Shown here in pieces: positions 45,254-53,931 of a DNA stretch of 64,000 nucleotides (positions within the stretch are counted from its first letter, which is position 1; each line of letters starts with the position of its first letter). The translations under genes were made by a program, and so were the position numbers. The stretch covers positions 1 to 64,000 of the forward strand of contig CALKJZ010000003.1 in NCBI GenBank assembly GCA_937995515.1, written 5' to 3'. Below the pieces are notes generated by a model. It was not told the DNA's origin and made no database searches. It saw only the letters and a program-made list of their open reading frames with translations. This DNA comes from an uncultured Sphingomonadaceae bacterium. GTDB taxonomy: Bacteria > Pseudomonadota > Alphaproteobacteria > Sphingomonadales > Sphingomonadaceae.

Positions 45254-45928
45254 ATGGACGAGACCAGTGTGCCGCCGCTCAGGGCCGTCGTGATCCCGGT
45301 CACGCCGCTTGCGCAGAATGCCACCCTCCTGTGGTGCACGCGCAGCATGCGCGGCGCGTTGACCGACCCGGGCGGCGATCTCGACCGGCTGATCGAAGTG
45401 GCCCGCGGGCATGGCGTGACAATCGAGAAGCTGCTGGTGACGCACGGCCACATCGACCATTGCGGCGAGGCCGGGGTGCTGGCGCGCCGGCTCGGCGTGC
45501 CGATCGAGGGGCCACACCCCGACGACCGGTTCTGGATCGAGATGAACCCGATGATCGGCGCGCAATATGGCGTGCCGGGTGCCACCGCCTTCGAGCCCGA
45601 CCGCTGGCTGCACCAGGGCGACCGGGTGCGGGTGGGCGACCTCGTGCTCGACGTGCTGCATTGCCCCGGCCACACGCCCGGCCATGTCGTATTCCATCAT
45701 CCGCCCTCGAAGCTGGCCATCGTGGGCGACGTGCTGTTCCAGGGCTCGGTGGGGCGGACGGACTTTCCGCGCGGGAGTTTCGACGATCTCGTGCGGAGTA
45801 TCACCACGCGGCTGTGGCCACTGGGCGAGGATGTGACCTTCGTGCCCGGCCACGGCCCGCTTTCGACCTTCGGCGCCGAGCGGCGGTCGAACCCGTTCGT
45901 CGGCGACCGGGTGCTGGCCCGGGCCTGA
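45254..45928 (+). CDS. Metallo-beta-lactamase-fold hydrolase (glyoxalase II-like)
   Basis: A 224-residue zinc hydrolase. LLVTHGHIDHCGEAGVLAR is the THxHxDH metal motif. HCPGHTPGHVVFH and IVGDVLFQGSVGRTDFPRGS supply the next His and Asp ligands, and FVPGHGPLSTFGAER the last. The pattern is that of the YcbL/glyoxalase II-like group, which hydrolyses thioesters. The start at 45254 (MDETSVPPLRAVV) fits the family. Converges on the DUF937 gene with a nine-base gap. Confidence 0.92.
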   Translation: MDETSVPPLRAVVIPVTPLAQNATLLWCTRSMRGALTDPGGDLDRLIEVARGHGVTIEKLLVTHGHIDHCGEAGVLARRLGVPIEGPHPDDRFWIEMNPMIGAQYGVPGATAFEPDRWLHQGDRVRVGDLVLDVLHCPGHTPGHVVFHHPPSKLAIVGDVLFQGSVGRTDFPRGSFDDLVRSITTRLWPLGEDVTFVPGHGPLSTFGAERRSNPFVGDRVLARA

Positions 45929-45937
45929 GGCCGCGGC

Positions 45938-46552
45938 TCAGCCGGGGCGGCCTCCCTTCGTCATCCGGAGGATGTCGTTGAGCGGGTTGCCGTCGCCATC
46001 CATGTCGAGCATCGCGGCGACGCCTGCGAGGCCGGCCGCTGTTCCCGCCCCCCGGGCTGCGCTGCCCCCGGTGACGGCCCCGACGACCTGGTTGACCAGC
46101 CCGGCGAGCCCGCCTTCGCCCGCCGGCGCCCCGCCCGCAGGCGCGGCATCGGCCGTCTTGGCGAGGAAGCCGGCTGCGGCCATCGCGAGCATGGGCAGCA
46201 GCCTGCGCAAAAGATCCGCGCTCACCCCGCTGGCAGATGCCGCCTCGGAGGCGACTGCGCGGCTCACCTCCTTCGAGCCGAAGATCCGGCCGAGGACGTC
46301 GTTGCCCGTGCTGACCGGCGTGGGCTCGGGCGCGAGAACCCGGTCGAGGAGGCTGGCGCCGCCGGCCTGCTGCACCATGCCGATGAGGCCCTCCAGCCCG
46401 CCGGGCCCGGCCTTTGCGCTGTTCCTGAAGCCGCCGAGCACGGCCGGAAGTAGCGCCTGTGCACCCGCCTCGACCGTCTGCGGATCGACGCCGAGTTCCC
46501 GTGCCATCTGCGCAAGGCCCTCTGCCCCGCCGACCGCCTCGAGCATGTTCAT
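45938..46552 (-). CDS. DUF937 domain protein
   Basis: A 204-residue, Ala/Gly-rich protein of the DUF937 family. EGLAQMARELGVDPQTVEAGAQALLPAVLGGF and LLRRLLPMLAMAAAGFLAK are the two family helices, and a DMDGDGNPLNDILRM segment near the end could bind calcium (DxDxDG loop). The region between is low-complexity. No signal peptide. Role unknown. GGGGGCG precedes ATG 46552. Divergent from the PLP enzyme gene across 141 bases. Confidence 0.8.
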   Translation of the reverse strand: MNMLEAVGGAEGLAQMARELGVDPQTVEAGAQALLPAVLGGFRNSAKAGPGGLEGLIGMVQQAGGASLLDRVLAPEPTPVSTGNDVLGRIFGSKEVSRAVASEAASASGVSADLLRRLLPMLAMAAAGFLAKTADAAPAGGAPAGEGGLAGLVNQVVGAVTGGSAARGAGTAAGLAGVAAMLDMDGDGNPLNDILRMTKGGRPG

Positions 46553-46693
46553 GGGGCGCCCCCTTTTTGCCGGATCCCGGCCAACACCGTGCCCGAAGAG
46601 CCCGCGCGCTGCAACGGCCGTGTGCGCCACGTGCCGGTTCCGGCGGCCGCCCGGCCCGGCTATGGAAGGGCGGCGAGCCGAGGGAGCAAGGCG

Positions 46694-48001
46694 ATGGACA
46701 ATGCGGAAGACCCGGCCGGTACCGGCGCGCGCCGGCGGCCCCGGCCCGACGTCACGGCGATCGGCAACCGGCGGCTCAGGCCCGCGACGCTCATGATGGG
46801 CCACGGGTTCGACCCGGCCCTTTCCGAGGGCGCGCTGAAGCCGCCCATCTTTCTGACCTCGACCTTCGTGTTCGAAAGCGCGGCCGAGGGCAAGCGCCAC
46901 TTCGAGGGTGTGACGGGCCGCCGCCCCGGCGGTGCCGAGGGGCTCGTCTATTCGCGCTTCAACGGGCCCAACCAGGAGATCCTCGAGGACCGGCTGGGCG
47001 TGTGGGAGGATGCGGAAGACGCGCTCTCCTTCTCATCCGGCATGTCGGCGATCGCAACGCTGCTTCTCACCTTCTGCCAGCCGGGCGACATGATCGTGCA
47101 TTCCGGCCCGCTCTATGCCGCAACCGAGACGCTGATCGCGCGCATCCTCGGCCGGTTCGGGATCGGCTGGATGGACTTTCCGGCCGATGCGGGGGAAGAG
47201 ACGATCGCGCAGGTGATGGAGGCTGCGGCCCGGAAGGGCCGGGTGGCGCTTGTCTATGTTGAAAGCCCTGCGAACCCGACCAACGTGCTGGTGGACATCG
47301 AAGCCGTCTGCCGGGCGCGGGCGCGCGTGCTTGCCGATGCGCCGCCGCCGGTTGCCATCGACAACACCTTCCTCGGCCCGCTGTGGCAGAAGCCGCTGGC
47401 GCATGGCGCGGACCTTTCGGTCTATTCGCTCACCAAATATGCCGGCGGCCACTCCGACCTCGTGGCCGGAGCCGTGGTGGGCCCGGCCGCGCACATCAAC
47501 AAGGTGCGGATGATGCGCAACACGCTTGGCACCATCACCGATCCGCACACGGCCTGGATGCTCCTGCGCTCGCTCGAGACGCTGGAGCTCAGGATGACGC
47601 GCGCGGGCGCGAATGCGGCGCGCGTGTGCGACTTCCTGTCGGGCCATCCGAAGGTGGAGCGGGTGGGCTACCTCGGCTTTCTCGCCGGGGAAGACAGCCA
47701 CCAGGGCGCGATCTATCGCCGCCAGTGCAGCGGCGCGGGCTCCACCCTCTCGCTCTATCTGAAGGGCGGCGAGAAGGAGGCCTTTGCCTTCCTCGACGCG
47801 CTGGTGATCGCAAAGCTTGCAGTGAGCCTCGGCGGCACCGAGACCCTGGCCAGCCACCCGGCGGCAATGACGCACCTCTCGGTGCCGGAGGCGCGCAAGG
47901 CCGCACTCGGCATCACCGACAATCTGGTGCGGATCTCGATCGGGGTGGAGGACCCGGACGATCTCATCGCCGATTTCGAGCAGGCGCTCGCGGCGATCTG
48001 A
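46694..48001 (+). CDS. Cystathionine gamma-synthase family PLP enzyme
   Basis: A 435-residue trans-sulfuration-type enzyme. LKPPIFLTSTFVFES and YSRFNGPNQEILEDRL are the N-terminal signatures. VESPANPTNVLVDIEAV and IDNTFLGPLWQKPLAHGADL follow, and SVYSLTKYAGGHSDLVAGAV holds the PLP Lys. The C-terminal domain is intact (SLGGTETLASHPAAMTH). Slightly longer than MetB/MetZ, with a ~38-residue Arg/Pro-rich N-terminal part. The exact reaction (gamma-synthase, gamma-lyase or other) is not clear. A true MetZ is encoded at 55 kb. Confidence 0.9.
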   Translation: MDNAEDPAGTGARRRPRPDVTAIGNRRLRPATLMMGHGFDPALSEGALKPPIFLTSTFVFESAAEGKRHFEGVTGRRPGGAEGLVYSRFNGPNQEILEDRLGVWEDAEDALSFSSGMSAIATLLLTFCQPGDMIVHSGPLYAATETLIARILGRFGIGWMDFPADAGEETIAQVMEAAARKGRVALVYVESPANPTNVLVDIEAVCRARARVLADAPPPVAIDNTFLGPLWQKPLAHGADLSVYSLTKYAGGHSDLVAGAVVGPAAHINKVRMMRNTLGTITDPHTAWMLLRSLETLELRMTRAGANAARVCDFLSGHPKVERVGYLGFLAGEDSHQGAIYRRQCSGAGSTLSLYLKGGEKEAFAFLDALVIAKLAVSLGGTETLASHPAAMTHLSVPEARKAALGITDNLVRISIGVEDPDDLIADFEQALAAI

Positions 48002-48064
48002 GCCCGGCCGGCGCCCCTGCCGGCCGGCCGTGCACCCGGGCGCGACCGCCCCGGCGGGCCGTGG

Positions 48065-48290
48065 TCAGGCCCGGCAGGTGGCGGCGGCCTGGCGCCGGAG
48101 CGCGCGGCCCGGAAGGCCGAAACCGGCATCGAGACGCGCCCAGCTCGCAGGCGCTGGCACGACACCGCGAGGAGGCAGGCGCTGACGGCCGATGCGGATG
48201 ACGCCCTTTTCGCCGTTGTCCGTGCCGCGCAGGTCGATGGCAAGCAGGCCATGGACGAGGCCCAGCCGGCCGGGGCGCCCCCTCTGCCAT
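48065..48290 (-). pseudogene. Relic of a PEP-CTERM protein gene (3' end only)
   Basis: Leftward from about 48290 to the TGA at 48067-48065 a protein-like frame reads LLAIDLRGTDNGEKGVIRIG and then VPAPASWARLDAGFGLPGRA followed by LRRQAAAT. The second part aligns residue by residue with the sorting tail of the exported proteins at 23-24 kb, but the PEP is PAP and charged or Pro residues break the membrane segment (RLD for MLI, P for V). No start is visible upstream: the sequence runs into the S1/P1 nuclease leader. It looks like a truncated, non-functional tail. It occupies the gap between the PLP enzyme and nuclease genes (48002-48328), where I see no other gene. Confidence 0.55.
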
Positions 48291-48328
48291 GCCTTGGTTT
48301 TGCAATGCGCGCGTGCGAAGGCGGTGCC

Positions 48329-49159
48329 ATGGACATCCGGCCGCAAGCCCGCCCCCGCCCCCGGCTCCCGGCCGTGCTGCGGGGGCTGGCCACGCTCGGT
48401 GTTGCCGCCCTGGGGCTTCCCGCCCACGCCTGGGGGCCGACGGGCCACCGGGTGATCGGGCTCATGGCCGAGCGCTATGTCGCGCCGAAGGCGCGTGCGG
48501 GGCTCGTCGAGATTCTCGGCACCGAGAGCCTTGCCGAGGCCTCCACCTGGCCCGACTTCATGCGCTCCTCGCCCGAGACCTTCTGGCGCTTCCAGGCAGG
48601 CCCGTGGCACTTCGTGACCGTGCCCGACGGCAGGACGTGGGAGGAGGTGGGCCCGCCGCCGGGTGGCGATGCGATCACCGCGCTGCGCCAGTTCGCCGCC
48701 ACGGTGCGCAACCGCGAGGCGCCGCTCGCCGACCGGCAGCTGGCGCTGCGCTTCATCATCCACATCGTTGGCGATCTCTCGCAGCCGCTGCACGTGGGCA
48801 ACGGGCGCGACCGCGGCGGCAACGACGTGCGCGTGAGCTTCTTCGGCCGCCCGACCAACCTGCACGCGCTGTGGGATTCGGGCATCATCGACTCCGAGCA
48901 GCTGTCGCACAGCGAATGGGCCGAGTGGCTGGACCGGCGGCTGACGCCGGAGCAGCTGCGCGACTGGTCGTCGGCCGACCCGCTGCAGTGGGTGGCAGAC
49001 GCGCAGGCGGTCCGCGGCCGGCTCTACCCCGCAGGCGGCACCGAGCTCGGCTATCCTTACGTGTTCGAGCACCTCGACACGCTGCGCGCGCAGCTGGCCA
49101 AGGGCGGGCTCCGCACGGCGGCCTATCTCAACTGGCTGTTCGACGCGCCCGCCCGTTGA
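48329..49159 (+). CDS. S1/P1 family nuclease
   Basis: A 276-residue exported zinc nuclease. The signal peptide ends AHA directly before W-G-P-T-G-H, so the mature N-terminus is the Trp that ligates zinc in S1/P1 enzymes. ASTWPDFMR, WHFVTVPDG, IIHIVGDLSQPLHVGNGRDRGGND and NLHALWDSGIID supply the other zinc ligands. It degrades single-stranded RNA/DNA or nucleotides, probably for nutrient scavenging. ATG 48329 was chosen (GAAGGCGG just upstream). An ATG eight codons earlier is possible. Confidence 0.92.
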   Translation: MDIRPQARPRPRLPAVLRGLATLGVAALGLPAHAWGPTGHRVIGLMAERYVAPKARAGLVEILGTESLAEASTWPDFMRSSPETFWRFQAGPWHFVTVPDGRTWEEVGPPPGGDAITALRQFAATVRNREAPLADRQLALRFIIHIVGDLSQPLHVGNGRDRGGNDVRVSFFGRPTNLHALWDSGIIDSEQLSHSEWAEWLDRRLTPEQLRDWSSADPLQWVADAQAVRGRLYPAGGTELGYPYVFEHLDTLRAQLAKGGLRTAAYLNWLFDAPAR

Positions 49160-49192
49160 CGGCGGCGCGCCCGCGCCTATGCGGGGCCGGCC

Positions 49193-50116
49193 ATGAGTGC
49201 TGCCAAACCCCACGCCGGTATCGCCCACGCGGCACCGGCCGACATGCTCGCCAAGACGCAGGTGCTTGTCGAGGCGCTGCCCTATCTGCAGCGCTACGCG
49301 GGCGCGACCTTCGTCGTGAAATATGGCGGCCACGCCATGGGCGAGCCGGCGCTTGCGCAGGATTTCGCGCAGGATATCGTGCTGCTGAAGCAGGTCGGCA
49401 TCCGCCCGGTGGTGGTGCATGGCGGCGGCCCGCAGATCGGTGCGATGCTCGCCCGGCTGGGCCATGAGAGCCGGTTCGTCGACGGCCTGCGCGTGACGGA
49501 CGCCGCCACCGCCGAGGTGGCCGAGATGGTGCTTTGCGCGATCAACAAGCAGCTTGTTTCGTGGATCAATGCCGCAGGCGGGCGCGCGGTGGGTCTTTCG
49601 GGCAAAGACGGGCACCTCGTGCGCGTGGCGAAGGTCGAAGGGCGCGTGCGCGACCCCGAAAGCGCGATCGAACGGGCCGTCGATCTCGGCTTCGTGGGCG
49701 CGCCCGCCGAGGTGCGGCGCGACCTCATCGACCATCTGACCGCAGGCGGCTTCATCCCCGTGGTGGCGCCGGTGGGCTTCGGGGCGGATGGCGGCACCTG
49801 GAACATCAATGCCGACACCATGGCCGGCGCGATTGCCGCAGCACTCGGCGCGGCAAGGCTGTTTCTGCTGACGGACGTGCCCGGCGTGCTGGCCAAGGAT
49901 GGCAGCCTGCTCACCGATCTTTCGCCCGCGCGAATCGCCGCGCTGCGCGCGGACGGCACGATCGCAGGCGGAATGATCCCCAAGCTCGAGACCTGCGTTG
50001 CGGCGGTGGAGGGCGGCGCGGATGCCGCCGTCATCCTCGATGGCCGGGTGCCGCACGCCATGCTGCTCGAGATCTTCACCCGCAAAGGCGCCGGCACGCT
50101 CGTCCGGCGTGACTGA
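49193..50116 (+). CDS. argB: Acetylglutamate kinase
   Basis: A 307-residue amino-acid kinase, second step of arginine synthesis. [11 protein letters not shown] is the ATP-binding Lys/Gly motif. [14 protein letters not shown] binds acetylglutamate, [10 protein letters not shown] follows, and [17 protein letters not shown] and LLTDVPGVL form the nucleotide site. The ~30-residue N-terminal helix ([16 protein letters not shown]) is typical of the arginine-inhibited form. It stands 34 bases after the nuclease gene, an unrelated neighbour. No other arg gene is in the window. Confidence 0.96.
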   Translation: MSAAKPHAGIAHAAPADMLAKTQVLVEALPYLQRYAGATFVVKYGGHAMGEPALAQDFAQDIVLLKQVGIRPVVVHGGGPQIGAMLARLGHESRFVDGLRVTDAATAEVAEMVLCAINKQLVSWINAAGGRAVGLSGKDGHLVRVAKVEGRVRDPESAIERAVDLGFVGAPAEVRRDLIDHLTAGGFIPVVAPVGFGADGGTWNINADTMAGAIAAALGAARLFLLTDVPGVLAKDGSLLTDLSPARIAALRADGTIAGGMIPKLETCVAAVEGGADAAVILDGRVPHAMLLEIFTRKGAGTLVRRD

Positions 50117-50120
50117 GGCG

Positions 50121-50177
50121 GCGCGACCGATGCCGCGCGACCGATGCGCCGGGACACGCCTGTGGCGCGACCGATGC
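50121..50177. repeat. Three copies of a 13-base repeat after argB
   Basis: GCGCGACCGATGC occurs exactly at 50121-50133, 50135-50147 and 50165-50177, between the argB stop and the dnaE2 operator. Role unknown. Confidence 0.8.
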
Positions 50178-50248
50178 GGCGCGGCGGGAGGCGGCTCCGC
50201 CAGCCCCCGCTCCCTCGACCTCGCGGGGTCTCTCTTTCGAATCAACAA

Positions 50249-50263
50249 GAACAAATATAGAAC
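50249..50263. promoter_or_regulatory. LexA (SOS) box of dnaE2
   Basis: GAAC-AAATATA-GAAC is an exact match to the alphaproteobacterial LexA site GAAC-N7-GAAC (GTTC-N7-GTTC). It ends nine bases before the dnaE2 ATG, in a short AT-rich patch. LexA bound here would block transcription until DNA damage. Confidence 0.92.
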
Positions 50264-50272
50264 AAATGGGCC

Positions 50273-53200
50273 ATGCGCCCCGCCCTCCCCGCCTTCTGCC
50301 CGCAGGCCGCCTCGCACTTCTCGCTGCTCGCCGGAGCCTCGTCGGCCGACGAGCTGTTCGCCGCTGCGGCCGTCCTCGGCTGGGATGCGCTCGCCATCAC
50401 CGACCGCAACACGGTGGGCGGGCTCGTGCGCGCGCATCTCGCCGCACGCGCAACCGGCGTGCGCCACGTGCCCGGCTGCCGGCTCGATCTCGCGCGGGAC
50501 GATGGCACGCCGGGCCCATCGCTCCTGGCCTATCCGCGCGATGTGGCTGGCTGGGCCAGCCTGTGCCGGCTGCTGACGCTGGGCAAGCGCCGGGCGCCCA
50601 AGGGCGCGTGCACCCTCTTCTGGGCCGATGTGGCCGCCCATGCCGCAGGCCTCGAGGCGGTGCTGCTGCCCGGGCGGCTCCGGACCGGCGACGGCGAGAC
50701 GTTCCGCGAGATCTTCGCCGCCAGCGGCCGGCTGGGCGTTGCGCTGCGCCGGCTGCCGGGCGAGGCGGCGCGCCTCGACCGGCTGGGCGCCTTCGCGCGC
50801 CGTCTCGGGCTTCCCGTCATCGCGCTTGCCGACGTGCTCTACCACGACCCGGGGCGGCGGATGCTGGCCGATGTGCTGGCCTGCATCCGCCTGAGGTGCA
50901 CCATCGACGAGCTGGGCTGGCGGCGCGAGCGCCATGCCGACCGGCACCTGCCCGCGCCCGCCGAAATGGCGCGCCGCTTTGCCGCCTGGCCGGAGGCGCT
51001 GGCCGAATGCGGCCGGCTGCTCGAGCGGCTTTCCTTCTCGCTTGCCGATCTGCGCTACCAGTATCCCGAGGAGCGGCCGGACCCTTCGCTCAGCCCGCAG
51101 CAGACGCTGGAGAAGCTGACCTGGGAGGGCGCGGCGGCGCGCTATGCCCATGGGGTGCCCGAGGCGGTGCGGGCCCAGCTGGCGCACGAGCTCGCGCTCA
51201 TCGGGACCATGGGCTATGCGCCCTACTTCCTGACCGTGCACGCCATCGTGCGCTTTGCCCGCGCGCGCGGGATCCTCTGCCAGGGGCGGGGAAGCGCTGC
51301 CAACTCGGCGGTCTGCTACGTGCTGGGCATCACGGCCATCGATCCCGTCCGCTCCGAACTGCTGTTCGAGCGCTTCATCTCCACCGAGCGCAACGAGCCG
51401 CCCGACATCGATGTCGATTTCGAGCATGAGCGGCGCGAGGAGGTGATCCAGTGGATCTACGACCATTATGGCCGCGACCGGGCGGCGCTGACCGCCGTCG
51501 TCTCGCGCTTCCGCGCGCGCGGCGCGGTGCGCGAGGTGGGCAAGGCGCTCGGCCTGCCGCAGGATATGACGGCAGCGCTCGCCGGGCAGGTGTGGGGCTG
51601 GTCGTCGGACGGGGTGTCGGAGCGGCACGCGGCCGACCTCGGCCTCAACCTCGACGAGCCGCGCCTGCGGCTGACACTCGACCTCGCACGCCAGCTCATC
51701 GGCACGCCGCGCCACCTCTCGCAGCATCCCGGCGGCTTCGTGCTGACCGAGCGGCCGCTGTGCGATCTCGTGCCCATCGAGCCGGCCGCCATGGACGGGC
51801 GGCAGGTGATCGAATGGGAAAAGGACGACATCGAGGCGCTGCACTTCATGAAGGTCGACGTGCTGGGGCTGGGGATGCTGGGGTGCATGCGCCGCGCCTT
51901 CGACCTGCTTCGCGCACACAAGGGGGTGGCGATGGATCTTGCCACCATCCCCGCGGAAGACCCGGCCACCTATGCGATGATCCGCCGGGCCGACACGGTC
52001 GGCGTGTTCCAGATCGAAAGCCGGGCACAGATGTCGATGCTGCCGCGGCTGAAACCCACGACCTTCTACGATCTCGTGATCGAGGTGGCGATCGTGCGCC
52101 CCGGGCCCATCCAGGGGGACATGGTGCACCCCTATCTGCGGCGGCGCGAGGGCAGGGAGCCGGTGACCTTCCCCTCCCCCGCGCTGGAGCGGGTGCTGGG
52201 CAAGACGCTCGGCGTGCCGCTGTTCCAGGAGCAGGCGATGAAGGTTGCAATCGCATGTGCCGGATTCACGCCGTCCGAGGCCGACGCGCTCCGGCGCGCC
52301 ATGGCCACCTTTAAGTTCACCGGCGGGGTCGCCCATTTCCGCGACAAGCTGATCGCCGGCATGGTGGCGCGCGGCTATGACGCGGCGTTCGCCGAGAAGA
52401 CCTTCCGGCAGATCGAGGGCTTCGGCTCCTACGGCTTCCCGGAAAGCCATGCCGCCTCCTTCGCGCTCATCGCCTATGCCTCCTCGTGGATGAAGTGCCA
52501 CCACCCGGAGATCTTCGCCTGCGCGCTGCTCAACGCCCAGCCGATGGGCTTTTATGCCCCCGCGCAGATCGTGCGCGACGCGCAGGCGCACGGTGTCGGG
52601 GTGCGCCCCGTCTCGATCGACGACAGCCGGTGGGACTGCACGCTGGAGCCGGCCGACGGCGGCGGCCTGGCCCTGCGCCTCGGCCTGCGCATGGTGCGCG
52701 GGCTCGCCCGGGCGGAGGCCGAGGCGCTTGTCGCCGCAGCCGCCGCGCACCGCGGCTGCCGCGACATGGGCCTGCTGCACCGCGCCAGCGGGGTTTCGCG
52801 CGCAGCAATCGAGCGACTTGCCGAGGCCGACGCCTTTGCCGCCTGGGGGCTTTCGCGGCGCGAGGCCCTGTGGGCGGCCAGGGCGCTGGGCGAGGCGCCG
52901 CTGCCGCTTTTTGCTGCGGCCGATGCTGCGCAGCATGGCGCCGAGCCCGACGTGCGGCTGCGCCCGATGGCGGAGGGCGCGGAGGTGGTGGAGGACTATC
53001 GCGCCGTCTCGCTCACGCTGCGCGCGCACCCGCTCGCCTTCCTGCGCCGGGAACTGGGGCGGCAGCGCTTCCGGCCGCTGGCGGAGATTGCCACAGCGCC
53101 CGACGGCCGCGCGCTTGCCACTGCCGGGATCGTGCTGGTGCGGCAGAAGCCGGGCTCGGCCAGGGGCGTGATGTTCGTGACCCTGGAGGACGAGACGGCC

Positions 53201-53539
53201 ACCGGCAATCTCATCATCTGGCCCCGGCTGTTCGAGGAGCAGCGGCGGCTGATCCTTTCGGCCTCGATGCTGGGGGTCGAGGGCATCGTGCAGCGCGAGG
53301 GCGAGGTCATCCACCTCGTGGCGCGCTGGCTGTTCGATCTTTCGGGCCTGCTGGCAAGCGTGGGCGGGCGCGCGCTGCGGATCCACCCATCCCGCGGGGA
53401 CGAGGCGCGAACGGGCGGGGGGCCGGACCAGCGCGACCGGCCCGGGCCGGCCCACGCGGGGCCCGCACCGGTCTTGGCCTTCCGCTCTTCCGGGATCGGC
53501 CACCCGCGCGCCATCCGCGTGGTGCCGCGCGACGGCTGA
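50273..53539 (+). CDS. dnaE2: Error-prone DNA polymerase III alpha, DnaE2
   Basis: A 1088-residue C-family polymerase for damage-induced mutagenic synthesis. The N-terminal PHP domain begins [19 protein letters not shown]. The catalytic core has [38 protein letters not shown] (catalytic Asp pair) and [10 protein letters not shown]. The fingers region has [12 protein letters not shown] and [20 protein letters not shown], the DnaE2-type form. The C-terminal OB part carries [19 protein letters not shown]. DnaE2 is normally accompanied by ImuA and ImuB, but neither is adjacent. The LexA box nine bases upstream puts it under SOS control. The start at 50273 is the first ATG after the box, and no ribosome binding site is evident. 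Confidence 0.95.
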   Translation: MRPALPAFCPQAASHFSLLAGASSADELFAAAAVLGWDALAITDRNTVGGLVRAHLAARATGVRHVPGCRLDLARDDGTPGPSLLAYPRDVAGWASLCRLLTLGKRRAPKGACTLFWADVAAHAAGLEAVLLPGRLRTGDGETFREIFAASGRLGVALRRLPGEAARLDRLGAFARRLGLPVIALADVLYHDPGRRMLADVLACIRLRCTIDELGWRRERHADRHLPAPAEMARRFAAWPEALAECGRLLERLSFSLADLRYQYPEERPDPSLSPQQTLEKLTWEGAAARYAHGVPEAVRAQLAHELALIGTMGYAPYFLTVHAIVRFARARGILCQGRGSAANSAVCYVLGITAIDPVRSELLFERFISTERNEPPDIDVDFEHERREEVIQWIYDHYGRDRAALTAVVSRFRARGAVREVGKALGLPQDMTAALAGQVWGWSSDGVSERHAADLGLNLDEPRLRLTLDLARQLIGTPRHLSQHPGGFVLTERPLCDLVPIEPAAMDGRQVIEWEKDDIEALHFMKVDVLGLGMLGCMRRAFDLLRAHKGVAMDLATIPAEDPATYAMIRRADTVGVFQIESRAQMSMLPRLKPTTFYDLVIEVAIVRPGPIQGDMVHPYLRRREGREPVTFPSPALERVLGKTLGVPLFQEQAMKVAIACAGFTPSEADALRRAMATFKFTGGVAHFRDKLIAGMVARGYDAAFAEKTFRQIEGFGSYGFPESHAASFALIAYASSWMKCHHPEIFACALLNAQPMGFYAPAQIVRDAQAHGVGVRPVSIDDSRWDCTLEPADGGGLALRLGLRMVRGLARAEAEALVAAAAAHRGCRDMGLLHRASGVSRAAIERLAEADAFAAWGLSRREALWAARALGEAPLPLFAAADAAQHGAEPDVRLRPMAEGAEVVEDYRAVSLTLRAHPLAFLRRELGRQRFRPLAEIATAPDGRALATAGIVLVRQKPGSARGVMFVTLEDETATGNLIIWPRLFEEQRRLILSASMLGVEGIVQREGEVIHLVARWLFDLSGLLASVGGRALRIHPSRGDEARTGGGPDQRDRPGPAHAGPAPVLAFRSSGIGHPRAIRVVPRDG

Positions 53540-53552
53540 ACCCGCGGCCGCC

Positions 53553-53578
53553 GGCGGGCCTGGAGCCTGCGGCCCGCC
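53553..53578 (+). terminator. Hairpin after dnaE2
   Basis: GGCGGGCC (53553-53560) pairs perfectly with GGCCCGCC (53571-53578) over a 10-base loop, 14 bases after the dnaE2 stop. No T run follows. Confidence 0.45.
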
Positions 53579-53931
53579 CTGCACAGCGCGTGGCCCACAG
53601 GCCGTGGCCTGCAACGCTTCGCCCACAGGGCGTGGCCAGACGAGCGCGGCGCGGCTGATGCGCCACACCGGCGAACAGGGCGGCCGTCCCGCGACGGCTG
53701 ATGTCCGCAGGGCCGACAGACCCCTTGGAACCCCCTTGCCGCCCCGCTGGCGGCGGCTGCGGCCCGCGCGCCCGGCCTGCCCCGCGGAGGCCTTCGTGGC
53801 GCCGGGCGAAGGCCCGGGCGGTCCTGCACCATGAGGCGTGCGGCCGGTGGTGGGCAGCGGCAGGCCGGCTGGCAACCGCCTGCGTGGTCGGGCCGGGCCG
53901 TGACCCGAACGGGTGCGGCCGGCGCCGGGCG
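53579..53931. other. Gene-free stretch with 17-base direct repeats
   Basis: No reading frame here has protein-like content. It contains a 17-base direct repeat, GCCCACAGGCCGTGGCC at 53593-53609 and GCCCACAGGGCGTGGCC at 53621-53637 (one mismatch), each bearing GGCC-type symmetry. The eleven bases at the end of dnaE2, GCGACGGCTGA, recur at 53691-53701. The remainder is plain GC-rich sequence between convergent dnaE2 and the LysR gene. Confidence 0.5.
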
